Shown here one piece after another: positions 1 to 9,714 of a stretch of 64,000 nucleotides of DNA. Source of the stretch: Prorocentrum cordatum (Eukaryota; Sar; Dinophyceae; Prorocentrales; Prorocentraceae); assembly GCA_963575745.1 (NCBI GenBank), contig CAUYUJ010003571.1, positions 1 to 64,000 on the forward strand, given 5' to 3'. How positions within the stretch are numbered: the first letter of the stretch is position 1; each line of letters opens with the position of its first letter. Position numbers and translations under genes: made by a program. The notes beneath the pieces were generated by a model that was not told where the DNA came from, made no database searches, and saw only the letters and a list, made by a program, of their open reading frames with translations.

Positions 1-2
1 AG

Positions 3-1094
3 CCGCACAAAATTGACATCATCCAGTTGGTGGGCGATGACCCCGAGACCAGGAGAAACGTGTTGGCATGGGAAATATCAGAATCGCAAGTTGAAGGGTG
101 CATCTCACTTACGTGTCCGAAAATGTGTGTTCCTACTACTCCCCTTGGGTCAAGCAGTATACCAGTCCTTTCATTGATGGACGCATTGGGCGTGCAGGGC
201 TTTCAGGCGGTGCACGAAAAACTCCGACACGTCAAAGGTGGGCCCTCCAGGTACGACATACGGAAGGCTCCCTCCAGAAGGAATTATCTTCAATGTATCC
301 TTTCACTTGGCACAATTTGGGATAAAGGCGTCCTTGCTTTTGATTCCGACCTGTCTGCTGCGTACTACAAAATGTTGTTGTTGTCCAATCGGGTCTTGGA
401 GGGGAGACCAATTGCCAAGGAGTGCAAGCGACGACTGGAATCCGATGAGAATCCCAAGCCATACAAGATGAAAGCATTGGAGTGCCCTCCTCCTGCGCCT
501 CACCTCAAAGACCTCATTGACGATGATATTGTTGGCGGCGAGGGCGCTGGCGACGATTTCCCGACGCCTGCAGCTATCGCCGAAAGTGCTGCAGAGACCC
601 AGCCAGGAGATGAATCGGGCAAAGCAGCTGAAGGCAAGGCTTCGGCCCCAGGGAGTCCGTCGCCGCGGCCTGCATCGGAAGGCCGCAGTCCGCATCGAGA
701 GTCGGGCAGCAGCGGAGACAGTGACCACCCGAGTAGCCGCCAGCAGAGTAGCTCCAGTTCGAGCTCATCTTCGTCTTCAGATGAGGGGTCCCAGAGCTCC
801 GAGGACGAGCCGCCGAACGTCCCAGACGTCATATATGGAGTTCGCGCGAGCATCGAGAAGCGGTCGGACTCAACTGCAATTGGTGTTCGCGTGGACTGCC
901 CCAACAAGGCGCATCCAGGATGTAACAAGTACAGGTCGCTCAGAGTGTGGAGAGAGCATTTTGGCGATGATGCTCCCATTCTGTACTTGGGCGCTTGGCT
1001 CTCAGAGGCTTTCTCGAGGGGCCATGCGTCCCACGCTGGCTGGAGGCCTACGCTTGCGCAGGTTAGGAGGTTCCAGAGGCTAAACTCAGACTGA
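3..1094 (+). CDS. Hypothetical protein, 5'-partial, acidic/Ser-rich linker
   Basis: The frame is open from the first bases of the window, so the true start lies upstream; the first possible internal start is a TTG. The visible protein is about 363 residues. It has an ordered N-terminal half with mixed hydrophobic and charged residues, then a low-complexity linker rich in Ala, Glu, Ser and Pro that includes a run of about 11 Ser, and an ordered C-terminal segment of about 85 residues containing VDCPNKAHPGC and KYRSLRVWREHFG. The paired Cys near the C-terminus could bind metal, but I see no complete zinc-finger pattern. I do not recognise the family. A single stop (TGA, 1092-1094) is followed directly by repeat DNA. 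The non-repetitive, amino-acid-balanced ends support a real exon; the downstream neighbour is a dispersed repeat, so context gives no clue to function. Confidence 0.6.
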   Translation, partial: PHKIDIIQLVGDDPETRRNVLAWEISESQVEGCISLTCPKMCVPTTPLGSSSIPVLSLMDALGVQGFQAVHEKLRHVKGGPSRYDIRKAPSRRNYLQCILSLGTIWDKGVLAFDSDLSAAYYKMLLLSNRVLEGRPIAKECKRRLESDENPKPYKMKALECPPPAPHLKDLIDDDIVGGEGAGDDFPTPAAIAESAAETQPGDESGKAAEGKASAPGSPSPRPASEGRSPHRESGSSGDSDHPSSRQQSSSSSSSSSSSDEGSQSSEDEPPNVPDVIYGVRASIEKRSDSTAIGVRVDCPNKAHPGCNKYRSLRVWREHFGDDAPILYLGAWLSEAFSRGHASHAGWRPTLAQVRRFQRLNSD

Positions 1095-1149
1095 CTGCTG
1101 GTTCCGGAGCTAGCGCGAGCGGAAGCAAGAAGCATCGATGTTGGCAGAA

Positions 1150-1482
1150 ACGTGAGATTCCATTAAATTCTGGATGCATCCCCCCCCGCCAGCCCATCCA
1201 GACACGACGCCCAGTCGAGTTGAGGTGATGAGGGAAGTGCAGAGGCAAATGGGGGGGGGGGCAGCCGAACCGTTCGAATGATGGGGGGGATGAGGAGGAG
1301 GATGGATTGATGGATGAGGGAGAATGATGGCGAATATAATGATGAGGGGGAGGATGAGGGCGAGGATGAGGAACAGTATGATGATGGAGGATGAGGGCGA
1401 GCAAAGGGGTCAGAGGCCTCCTGGATGCCTCTCGGGATCTCAGGGGATATGTATATCTATATTTATATCTATATCTATATCT

Positions 1483-1513
<31 letters not shown>

Positions 1514-2300
1514 TCTATATATATATATACATATTGGGCGCATCTTGGATGCTTCTTGGGGCGTCTTGGGGATGTCTTGGCGGTCCAGGGGTGATCTTGG
1601 GCGCCTTGGGTGCCTCGGGGGTGTCTCTGGACGCCGCGTGAGATCCTCTTGGGGGCCTTTCGGCGGCCTCTTGGGGCGATATTGGGGCATATTGGGGCAT
1701 CCTGGGGGCATCTTGGAGCGTCTGGGGTGCATCTTGGGTGCCTCGGGGGTCCTCTTGGGGCTTCTTTGGGGTCTCTTCGGAGCCTCATGGATGCCTCCTG
1801 GGCGCCTCTTGGGGCCGTCTGGGCGCCTCTTGGGGCCCTCTTGGGGCTCTCTAGGGAGCTTGAGATGCGCTATTGAGGCCATCTTGGAGGACATCGATCA
1901 CCAAAGATGGGAGCTCCAATTCGGGTCCCCCCTCGGGGCCCCCAAAACTTTTCCCTAGGGGCGCTCTTGGGGCGCTCCTGGGCGCTCTTGGGGCCGTCTT
2001 GGGGCCGTCTTGGTTGCGTCCATGGGGCTCGAGGGCTACCTTGGGGCCAGATTTGCCGTCTTGTAGCCATCAAGATCCATCTTGGAACGCTCTTCGAATC
2101 GAAAATATGTTCTATAAAAGTCAAACAACACAATGAAGTTTCATGATGTTTTAAGCTAGGATGAGCATGTAAGTAATTAGAGCTCCTTTGGGGATGGGGG
2201 TCTCGGAGACCTATAGGACCGTCTGGGGGCTGCTGGTTTACCATGCAGGGCATCTCGGATCCTCTTGGTGGCATCTTATTTTACATTGAGTGAGCAATTG
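1150..2300 (+). repeat. Dispersed G-rich repeat, copy 1
   Basis: A head near 1195-1290 (AGTTGAGGTGATGAG and GGCAGCCGAACCGTTCGAA) is followed by a long run of degenerate 10-15 bp units such as CTTGGGGC and GCCTCTTGGGG up to about 2070. The same head and body recur at 9715-10800, and the body type alone at 3380-3600. The frames open through it (Gly/Leu/Trp-rich) are by-products of the repeat. No coding potential seen. Confidence 0.75.
1450..1533. repeat. (ATATCT)n / (TA)n microsatellite
   Basis: A hexanucleotide ATATCT tract passes into (TA)n. It interrupts the G-rich dispersed repeat after CTCGGGATCTCAG; the other full copy (about 9965) has no such tract, so the microsatellite is a copy-specific expansion. 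Confidence 0.9.
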
Positions 2301-2384
2301 GGTAACATATGTGCCTCCGAGGCGCTCTGGACTCAGTTATTGTTCCCAATCGTGGACGCTCCAACCCCTCCGACGGCCCCTCCC

Positions 2385-2480
2385 CCCCGATCCAGTCCAT
2401 TGCGGGATGGGGGTATAAATAAATTTGGGTAGGGTAAACCCTCCCCGAAGGGGAAGTAAATTTGTCAGGGTTAAGGGGGG
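2385..2480 (+). repeat. Terminal module of the G-rich repeat family
   Basis: A short module contains GATGGGGGT, then TAAACCCTCCCCGAAGGGGA, then GGGTTA. Related modules are at 3650-3780 and 10825-10950, each after a G-rich body, so this is probably the 3' end of the element. Confidence 0.6.
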
Positions 2481-2515
2481 TGCAAGAGGGAACGACCTAA
2501 ACCGCCTACCACCAG

Positions 2516-2573
2516 CTAAAACTCAATCTTCAAACGCGTTGCAAGTGGCGCGCGTTTGAAGATTGAGTTTTAG
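2516..2573. repeat. Perfect inverted repeat, 23-bp arms, 12-nt loop
   Basis: The left arm 2516-2538 is the exact reverse complement of 2551-2573, separated by 12 nt. Core of the arm: CTCAATCTTCAAACGCG. It lies about 130 bp upstream of the small ORF at 2704 and directly before a (GAC)n tract. No TA or other target duplication is obvious. Confidence 0.95.
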
Positions 2574-2575
2574 AC

Positions 2576-2613
2576 TTCGACGCCGACGACGACGACGACG
2601 ACGACGACGACGA
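2576..2613. repeat. (GAC)n microsatellite
   Basis: About eleven GAC triplets directly after the hairpin at 2516-2573. Confidence 0.9.
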
Positions 2614-2703
2614 ACCGATGCAATGCCACTCATTGTATTGTGTCCGTAGGTGTTTTGGGGTTCGAACACCGACTTTTGTTTTGTGAAGCTGCCAGCAGGG
2701 AAG

Positions 2704-3111
2704 ATGGCATCTCACGATCGTTTCGATGGTCCAATGGAAACGCCAATACGCCAGCAACGTTTACACGATACGCAATCAAAGTTGGAATGTGAGACACCAG
2801 ACGCCTCACAAGATTCGGACCTTTGGTATACTCCTCCGTGGTGCAATCCAGTACACCCGAAGTACGATGAAATCATGCGTGCGGGCGAGGCTGAACACAA
2901 ACTTCGGATGAAACATAAACCAAAGGGACGGGCAAAGAAGTGGTGGCAGATTGACGAGAAACCCAAAATTGGCGTGTGGTTGCCAAAGTTGAAGAAGGGT
3001 TGTTCAACCAGCAGTGTATCTAAGAGTTGTGCTTCGCCCAGTTGTGTAACTACGACGGGCTGGTGGAAAAAAGGTGAGGTCGTGATCATTGATTGGGTGC
3101 ACGACGTTTAA
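2704..3111 (+). CDS. Small hypothetical protein, 135 aa
   Basis: An intact frame starts at ATG 2704 (AAGATGGCA); an in-frame alternative start lies at about 2650. The protein has mixed composition: an acidic N-terminus, a central Trp/Pro segment (LWYTPPWCNPVHPKYDE), a basic middle (MKHKPKGRAKKWW) and a Ser/Cys-rich C-terminal third ending WWKKGEVVIIDWVHDV. No signal peptide or membrane segment is visible and I do not recognise the family. The codon mix is not repetitive, unlike the surrounding DNA. It could be a complete small gene or one exon of a larger one. It sits between the 2516-2573 hairpin and a G-rich repeat copy. Confidence 0.45.
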   Translation: MASHDRFDGPMETPIRQQRLHDTQSKLECETPDASQDSDLWYTPPWCNPVHPKYDEIMRAGEAEHKLRMKHKPKGRAKKWWQIDEKPKIGVWLPKLKKGCSTSSVSKSCASPSCVTTTGWWKKGEVVIIDWVHDV

Positions 3112-3379
3112 GTTTGTGCATGAGGATTGCCGCTGGACGGGCAAGTGTGCTGCGCTAGCTGTCAGATTGTAAAACATAAGGGTCGTCCTCCTCCTCCACC
3201 TCCTCTCCTCCCCACCCTCCCTCCCCCGCCTCCCTGGCCACGTTCCAGAGAGGGGCTGGCTCGACCTTGAGACCTGGACGCCGCGGCCTGGGTTGCAATG
3301 CGTTGCTACGAGAATGATGGCCTGGGGGGGGTTGAGAATAGATGGCGATGAGGAGTTTGAAAAGGAAGTGCGCACTGAC

Positions 3380-3790
3380 CACGTCTTGAATGCGCGTCGG
3401 ATGCTATCTTGAGCCGTCTTGCATACGCGTCGGGGGATGTCTTGAGCGCGCGTATTGGATGCCATATTGGACCATATTGAGATGCTTGCGGGGCTGGCGG
3501 GGCCTCCTTGGATCCTTTCGGGGCCGCGTTGCATGCACGTCGGGGGCTATATTGAGCCATGCTGACGCGTCTTGAACCGTATTGGAAGCCATCATTTGCA
3601 ATCCTAGGCATTCTTGGAGCCACCGTTGGCCAAACAGTGCCCTCTGCAACCTCGCGGGGCACCCCGTCCAGACCCAGGGGAAGGGGGTCGGGGGAGGGGA
3701 AAGCCTGTCCCCGAATATTGAAAGGATAGGTTTTGGAAGAGTTAAGGCAAACCATGTTAAACCACATCCGCAAGGATGGCTAGTGCAAAA
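3380..3790 (+). repeat. Dispersed G-rich repeat, short copy
   Basis: Units like CATATTGGACCATATTGAG and CCTTGGATCCTTTCGGGG, then the terminal module (GTCCAGACCCAGGGGAAGGG at about 3668, GTTAAACCACATCCGCAAGG at about 3757). It matches the end of the 9715-10950 copy but lacks most of the body and the head. Confidence 0.6.
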
Positions 3791-5085
3791 CAGCGCATGT
3801 ACAAACGCGCGCCTGAACCGAATCCGCCGCGAGCAATACATGAACGTGCGAAGTGACGTAACAACGCATGCGTGTGTACACTTGTACATATGCGCAACAA
3901 CGTCACTATGCGAACGACTGTGTGTATGGAATACGGGTACACGTCGCGCGCGCCAGCGCAAGCGCACGCAGCGCCGCGCGCCGCCGCTTGCACTTGAACC
4001 CATGTCCATTTGCACATACGGGCGCAAGCTAGCCAATATGCGCACGCGCGCGTTTTTTAATGCGCAAGGGCAAGGGCCCGCAAATTGATACACGCAGGTG
4101 TCTGGATCCAGGACAAGCATGCGCGCGCGCTTGCGCGCGTCCGCGGCCACGCGCCAATGCACGCGCGCATGCGTCACCGCGCGCGCGCGCGAAACGACTT
4201 TCTAGATTTATACCGCGGCGCGCACTTGCATTGGGCGCGTTGTTTTTCCCATGTGCAACGCGTGCGCCATCTTGCGCGCGTGCGAACGCGGCCCGACCGC
4301 GCAGAACGCCAACGCGCCCTTGTTGGCATGCGTTCCGCCAGGTACATATTCAACATGCGCAGGGGCGCCCCGTGCACGCAGCACCGTTGTCAGCCATTCG
4401 GCTTCGCTCCCGTCAGGTAGTATGGCGACGCGTCATTGGTTCGCTGCCGTTGCGCGGGGATATGGAACGCGCGGCTTAAACGCATGCCCGCGACGAGCAA
4501 CGCCGCGTGTCGGTGAGCTGCGCGACAGGACGCAAAACGTCGCGATGCTGGCGGAACTGCGCCGAGCTGCACAAAACCCCTTTACAGTAAGAGGCGTCAG
4601 ATCCGCGCCCAACGCAACCAAACGTGGCCAAACAAGAATGATGGCGTAAGCCTTGTTACCCTGCGCTGCGCAGGTTGTGCCGCGCTGGCCCATGCCGCAA
4701 TCTCGGCGGCGGCTGAAGCTGCGGCTGGTCGCCGTGAATAACGCAACGCGGATATCCCTGCTGCGAACGCGCGCATTTCGTATTTGCGCAATGTATTGTT
4801 GGCATTGCCGCATTTCCCGTTCGCAGATCGGCGTTGTCGCCAAGTCTGCGCGGCCAGGGAAACGTCGTCGCGGCGCGCGAGGAAACGGAGTTGACGGTGT
4901 CAGCCGCCGAGTAGACGGGGGGATGGCGCCCAAATGTTGTAAATTTATAGGCTGCAGCGACCTCGCAAAATCGAGAGGACGGGCTCGCGAAATCTCAGAA
5001 ACACGAGTTTACGGTTTCGTGCGCGGCAGCCGATGCGCGTTTCGCGCATCCAAGTTCTGGCGGCGTTGGCAGCCACGCCAGCATG
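3790..5085. other. CpG-rich stretch, no gene recognised
   Basis: Long alternating purine-pyrimidine runs such as GCGCGCGCGC occur at about 4115-4195. Open frames here are Arg/Ala-rich and occur in several overlapping frames, which fits composition rather than coding. Nothing else recognised. Confidence 0.5.
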
Positions 5086-5090
5086 GGAAC

Positions 5091-5305
5091 CGAGTAGGAA
5101 CCGAGTAGGAACCGAGTAGGAACCGAGTAGGAACCGAGTAGGAACCGAGTAGGAACCACTCGGGTGAGTAGACGCCGAGTAGGAACCGAGTAGGAACCGA
5201 GTAGGAACCGAGTAGGAACCACGTATGAACCGCTCTGTGCGTCGAGACCGAGTAGGGACCGAGTAGGAACCGAGTAGGAACCGAGTAGGAACCGAGTAGG
5301 AACCG
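5091..5305. repeat. 11-bp minisatellite (CCGAGTAGGAA)n
   Basis: About fifteen copies of an 11-bp unit in three blocks, interrupted by diverged spacers at about 5158-5175 and 5220-5255. Because 11 is not a multiple of 3, all minus-strand frames read similar S/V/P/T/R/F/L/G peptides; these are not genes. Confidence 0.95.
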
Positions 5306-5309
5306 AGCA

Positions 5310-6950
5310 CGCGCGCTCATCGCAAGATGCAACGCATGCGCAATGATCCAGCCAGAACAACATAGAACGGTGTGGACGCTGCGAGCTTGAAGCAAGCTTG
5401 CGTCAGAGCAACATACACTGGGCAACGAGCGCAGCCTGAGCGTTTCGCGAAAGGGGCGATGTCGAACTCATGGGTTGGCGCGATTGCCGAGCAGCGGCAT
5501 TCGTACCAGGGCAGAAGCCATGGCCCACGCAGTGCGAGCTCGCGCGATCTCAGCGACCAAGATGGGTTCATGCGGCCGATGCCGCGACATTGAGACATGG
5601 GACGGCTGATCTATATCAGCAACGCGTTCCGCTTGGGAGAGCGAGGCGGTCATGCGGCGTCATTGATTGCATTGGCTTCGGCGCGGCCGCTGCGCACCAT
5701 CGCCATTGCAACTTCCTCTGCAGCAATGCCCCTCGCGCTCATCGGCGTCGGCGCCAAGACGCGCGCGCCGCTGAGCCGCCCATCTCGAGCCCTCCGCCGC
5801 CAGCCCCCGCCGACGCGCGACCCCCCACCCCACCCGCCCACCCGCCCCACCCACGCACCACCAATGCGCGCGATGGCGCCGCGCTGCCACTCGTCGCGCG
5901 CCCGCGATGACATGCTGGAGCTGCGCCGCGCGAATCTGCGGCCATCGGCCACGCCCGCGAAGTTCACGCTCGCGCGCGAAGCGTGCCTCTGGCCCTGGCA
6001 AGTGCAACATCTTCCCCCCGACGGATGGGCGCGTGAGGCCTGGCGTTGATCGCGCGCGCCCGAGCGGTGGCCCTTCTGCTTGCGAATATCAGCCGCTCGC
6101 TCGTTTGACGACGGGGCGTGACGGCCATTCGCGGCCGACGCATTCACGGGCTATGAAGCGGCTCAAACGCCCCCGACCGCGAGAAAAAAAGTTGCACATC
6201 CGCGGGGGCAACGGGAGTATCGAACAGCGCGGAAACAATTGCTCTCGCGCGCGCGGCCCCGTCGCCGTCTCGGCCCCGAAGCGCGCCCCTGCGCGCGCGC
6301 TCGATGCGCTGGTGGCAAGCCATTGCGGTTCCACTTGCGGCGTGCCCAGCAACGCCCGCGCGCGCAGCCGCTCGCTGGGGCGCGGGATGCCGCGCTTCCA
6401 ACCCGCGCAAAGCTTCGGTTGAGATCGCTGGCGGCAGCGGCTGGGCCGCGCGAGGCGACCCCGCGGCGGTCGATTGCGCCCGACTCGTAATCGGGGCGTC
6501 TCGGCCCCACGCATCACTTGCGCCCTTGCCGACGTTGGCGCCGTCGTCGGGCAGAGGCCGTGTCGCGCGCAATAGGCGCGGCGGCGCCGCGGATCGGCCA
6601 GCGTCGGCCATTGCGCAGCGGCCGATGCTCGGCCAGCGCCCCTGGGAGCGCGCCGCCGTCGTTCGACGCTGTTCGGGGCGGTTTGGCGCGCTGGTCGGCG
6701 CGATGGTCGCGCGCGTCGGTCCTGCGCGCAACGCCGACGGCATCAATCGCGCCCCCGACTGCCCCCCCCCCCCCCCTAGCGGTTCGTGCGGACGACGTAT
6801 TCCAGCCCGCGCGGCGACGCGGAAATGCCGTTGAGTCAAGTTGCGCCGCGAGGGGTCGTCGTCGGCGCGCCCCGTTCGCGCTGCCGTTCCGCGACGCGAC
6901 GAACCCCCTGGCGCGTCCGCGTTGAACCCTGAACGGTGGCCCAGCGGACT
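5310..6950. other. GC-rich intergenic DNA, no gene recognised
   Basis: High CpG with many overlapping Arg/Ala/Pro open frames on both strands, none with a recognisable domain. Poly-C runs are at about 5820 and 6765. Nothing else seen. Confidence 0.45.
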
Positions 6951-6954
6951 TCTG

Positions 6955-8135
6955 ACTGCCACATTAGCTTCCACGCCAACATTGCGAATTCTCGTTTGTG
7001 GACAACACAGAGCCCCCCACTCGCGCGCGTGGAAAATGCGCAAAGACGCATGTTAACTCCAAAGTCAAACCTGTCACCGCTAAGGGTTCTTTCGGGTTTC
7101 CACACCAGCTTTGCGACTTGTTGATTTTCGAGTGTGGACTTCGAATACAGAGCTCCCCCCGCGCGCGTCCACGCGCGCGCGCGTGGTGAGTGATAGTAGA
7201 AATCGTACAAGAGAGCGAATATTAACGTGAAAATCAAATCGGTCACTGTTAAGGGGTTCATTGTAGTTTCCAGACCAACATTGCGACTTCTTCGATTGTG
7301 GGCAATCCAGAACTCCTCAAACCGCGCGCGCGCGCGCCGCGTCTCGCGCGCGTTGGAAATGCGCAAAAATTGCCATTATGTTCAACATCCGATCGGACAC
7401 CGTTAAAGGACCCTGTGGGTTTCCAAGCCAGCATGCCGACTTTGCGATATTGGACACTGCGGAAATGCCACGCGCGCGCGGCGGGTGACACGCCCACCGC
7501 GCGTGTCACCCCAGAAATATTGCTAGTCACCGTTAGGAGGTTATTTTGTTTTCCATGCCAGCATGGCGACTTTTCGATTGTGGGCGATACAGAATTCCTC
7601 ACCGCGCGCGCGCAGTCCACCGCGCCACTTAATGCATTGGATTTGAAGTTAAGATGCGTGTTGCGCATTTCCAACGCGCGCGCATGGGGAGTTCTGTGTT
7701 GTCCACAATCGAAAAGTCGCCATGTTGGCCTGGAAACTAAAGTGAGCCCTTAACGGTGACCAACAGGATTTCTGGGGTGACACGCGCGGTGGGCGTGTCA
7801 CCCGCCGCGCGCGCGTGTGGGAATGTCCGCTGTGTTCGCAATCGAAAAGTCGCCATGTTGGCTTGGAAACTAAAGTGGGTCTGGACGGTTACCGACTGGA
7901 TTCTGAACTTAAGAGCCGTTTTTGCGAACGCCCTACGCGCGCGCGTGGGGGGTTCTGTGTTGTCCTCAATCGAAAAGTTGCCATGTTGGCTTGGAAACTC
8001 AATTGAACCCTTAGTGGTGACCGACGGGATTTCGGGTGACCCGCGCGGTGGGTGGGTCACCCGCCGCGCGCGCGTGGCAATTTCTGGAGTGCCCACAACC
8101 GAAAAGTCGCCATGGTGGTCTGGAAACTAAAAGTT
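6955..8135. repeat. Inverted array of ~130-160 bp modules, imperfect palindrome centred near 7643
   Basis: A module containing GCCAACATTGCGACTT, TCGATTGTGG and CAGAACTCC followed by CGCGCGCG recurs forward at about 6975, 7105, 7268, 7428 and 7555, and in reverse complement at about 7690, 7825, 7945 and 8075. The segment 7435-7535 pairs with 7751-7852, including an 11-bp sub-palindrome GGTGACACGCC. Spacers share GTCACCGTTA. No coding content. Confidence 0.85.
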
Positions 8136-8239
8136 AACAAATATCGGTGACGACCGATTGGATTACGAGTGAAGGGTGGGCTGGATGAACTGCGCAATCA
8201 CAAACGCGAACATAAAAAAAACAAACAACAAAACATAAC

Positions 8240-8282
8240 AACAAACACACACACACACTAAAACACACACACACACATACGT
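8240..8282. repeat. (CA)n microsatellite
   Basis: Interrupted ACACAC tract after A-rich sequence. Confidence 0.9.
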
Positions 8283-8665
8283 ATTAGCTGCGCAATCCCA
8301 AGTACCAGTACGATGGCGACGGGAGAACATTAACCGAAATCGACGGCCCGTCCAGAAACGATGCAGGTACGCCGGAGTAAATCAATAAAGCTGCACGATT
8401 GAAATGGATCGAGGAAGTGCAAATTTGGGCGGCATGTAGGCCACCTTCGGACGTTCTGGTTGAGTGCGCGGGCTGGGGCGACATGGAGACGGAGGGGTCG
8501 CCCCCTCATCGCTCCCGCCCCTCCCCCCCCCGCGCCCTTCTCACCGCCCTTCTCTCCCGCAGCTCGACGGTCTCAAGCTTGGATTTCTGCCATCACTCAG
8601 TCCGCGCCTCCTGGCGAGAGGCCAGGTGCACTGTAAGTCCAGCTTACTTGGCCCCAGCGGCAGTG

Positions 8666-9287
8666 ATGCCGACGATGGGGCCAACCGCGTCTGCAGCTTC
8701 CCCGCAACGCCCTGCCGACGCGAAGGGGCCCTCGCCCAATGAGCCCCTCCCGCGCAGCCCAGAGAAGCCGAAGATGAAGGTCAAGAGGTCCAAGCCGAAG
8801 GGCCAGCACAAGCCCAAGCCCAAGCCCATGCTCACGCAGATCAGTCATGTTGGCACGGCCGAGGTGGTCACGGCCGTTGCGAAGATGGTGCGTTTGAAGG
8901 AGGGCAAGGTCGAGAGGATGCTCAAGTGTTTGAGCCGCGTGTGCATCGAGGATCCCGAGCGGGAACAGGTTCGGCTTGAGGCGGAGGTGGGGGGTGGCAA
9001 CGGGGGCGAGGGCGGGGCGGAGACGACTTCGCCCCCGCCCTCCCAATAGCACCCCCCCCGCCCTCCAAACCATCGAACCCTCCTGCCCCCAGGAGATCAA
9101 GAAGGGCACGCAATCCATCTCCATCGGCGGCGTCGTAACATTCCAAGTGCAGCACGGCAAGGATAAGAAGAAGCAGCCCACGTCCACTGTGATTGGAATC
9201 CCGAGCCTGTGGATTGGGGCGGCCAACCCTTGGCCCATCACGAGCTCGACCAAGATGAGCATCCCTTTGGCCGACGACTCGGATTGA
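8666..9287 (+). CDS. HU/IHF-like DNA-binding protein, two exons
   Basis: Exon 1 runs 8666-8950 and exon 2 runs 9093-9287 to TGA, about 159 residues. The first ~57 residues are a basic, Pro/Lys-rich tail (KMKVKRSKPKGQHKPKPK). The rest aligns by eye with the bacterial HU fold: helix 1 TAEVVTAVAKMVRLKEGKVE, helix 2 RMLKCLSRVCIE, then EIKKGTQSISIGGVVTFQVQ, where HU has a (K/E)KGEKV...GFGTF strand. HU-like proteins are known DNA packagers in dinoflagellates, so a chromatin role is likely but inferred. The helix is continuous only if an intron is removed between CIE and EIKKG; that junction is phase 0 and uses a GA donor (GAG|GATCCC) and a CCCAG acceptor. Without splicing the frame stops at 9049. 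The basic arm after TFQVQ (GKDKKKQ) suits DNA contact. The ATG at 8666 is chosen as the first in the ordered region; upstream sequence looks like spliced 5'UTR. Confidence 0.55.
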
Positions 9288-9714
9288 GATGGCCGTGCCA
9301 GCAGATGCGCCTTGGTTCGATGTCCAGTGCAAGGTCGTTGGGGCATCCAACGGCAGAGTCTTGAACGCCACCTTTCAGCGCTGCATGTATATACGCATTG
9401 TGATTTGCAGCAGTTTCGGTCATTACAAGATATGGTAACGCACTTGAGCCATTCGGATTCGGCGGCGGCATTCTTGAGCCATGATTGGAGTAGGTCGGCA
9501 GAGAACGAGGATACCTCATCATTCTCCTTATCTTCCTCCCTCCTCTGATGCATGTGTCATTCGTGCTTCTCATTATCCTTGTCTTCCTCCCTCCCCCGTG
9601 CATCCCCCCATTCTCACCCCTCCTCCTCCTCCTCATCCATCCTCCTCCCCCCCGAACTCCCCCCATTCCCTTTCTGGTGGTCTGTGTTTGAATTCTTGAC
9701 GCTTTGCGTATCCC
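9288..9714. other. Intergenic, no gene recognised
   Basis: Holds a CTC/CCT-rich stretch (about 9520-9670). Two ATGGCTCAAG 10-mers on the minus strand near 9443 and 9472 are discussed under rejected items. Nothing else seen. Confidence 0.4.

Noticed and set aside
9443-9482. Two minus-strand ATGGCTCAAG words resembling the spliced-leader end
   Set aside because: Only 9-10 bases match, the preceding bases do not match, and no gene start follows at the right distance on that strand.
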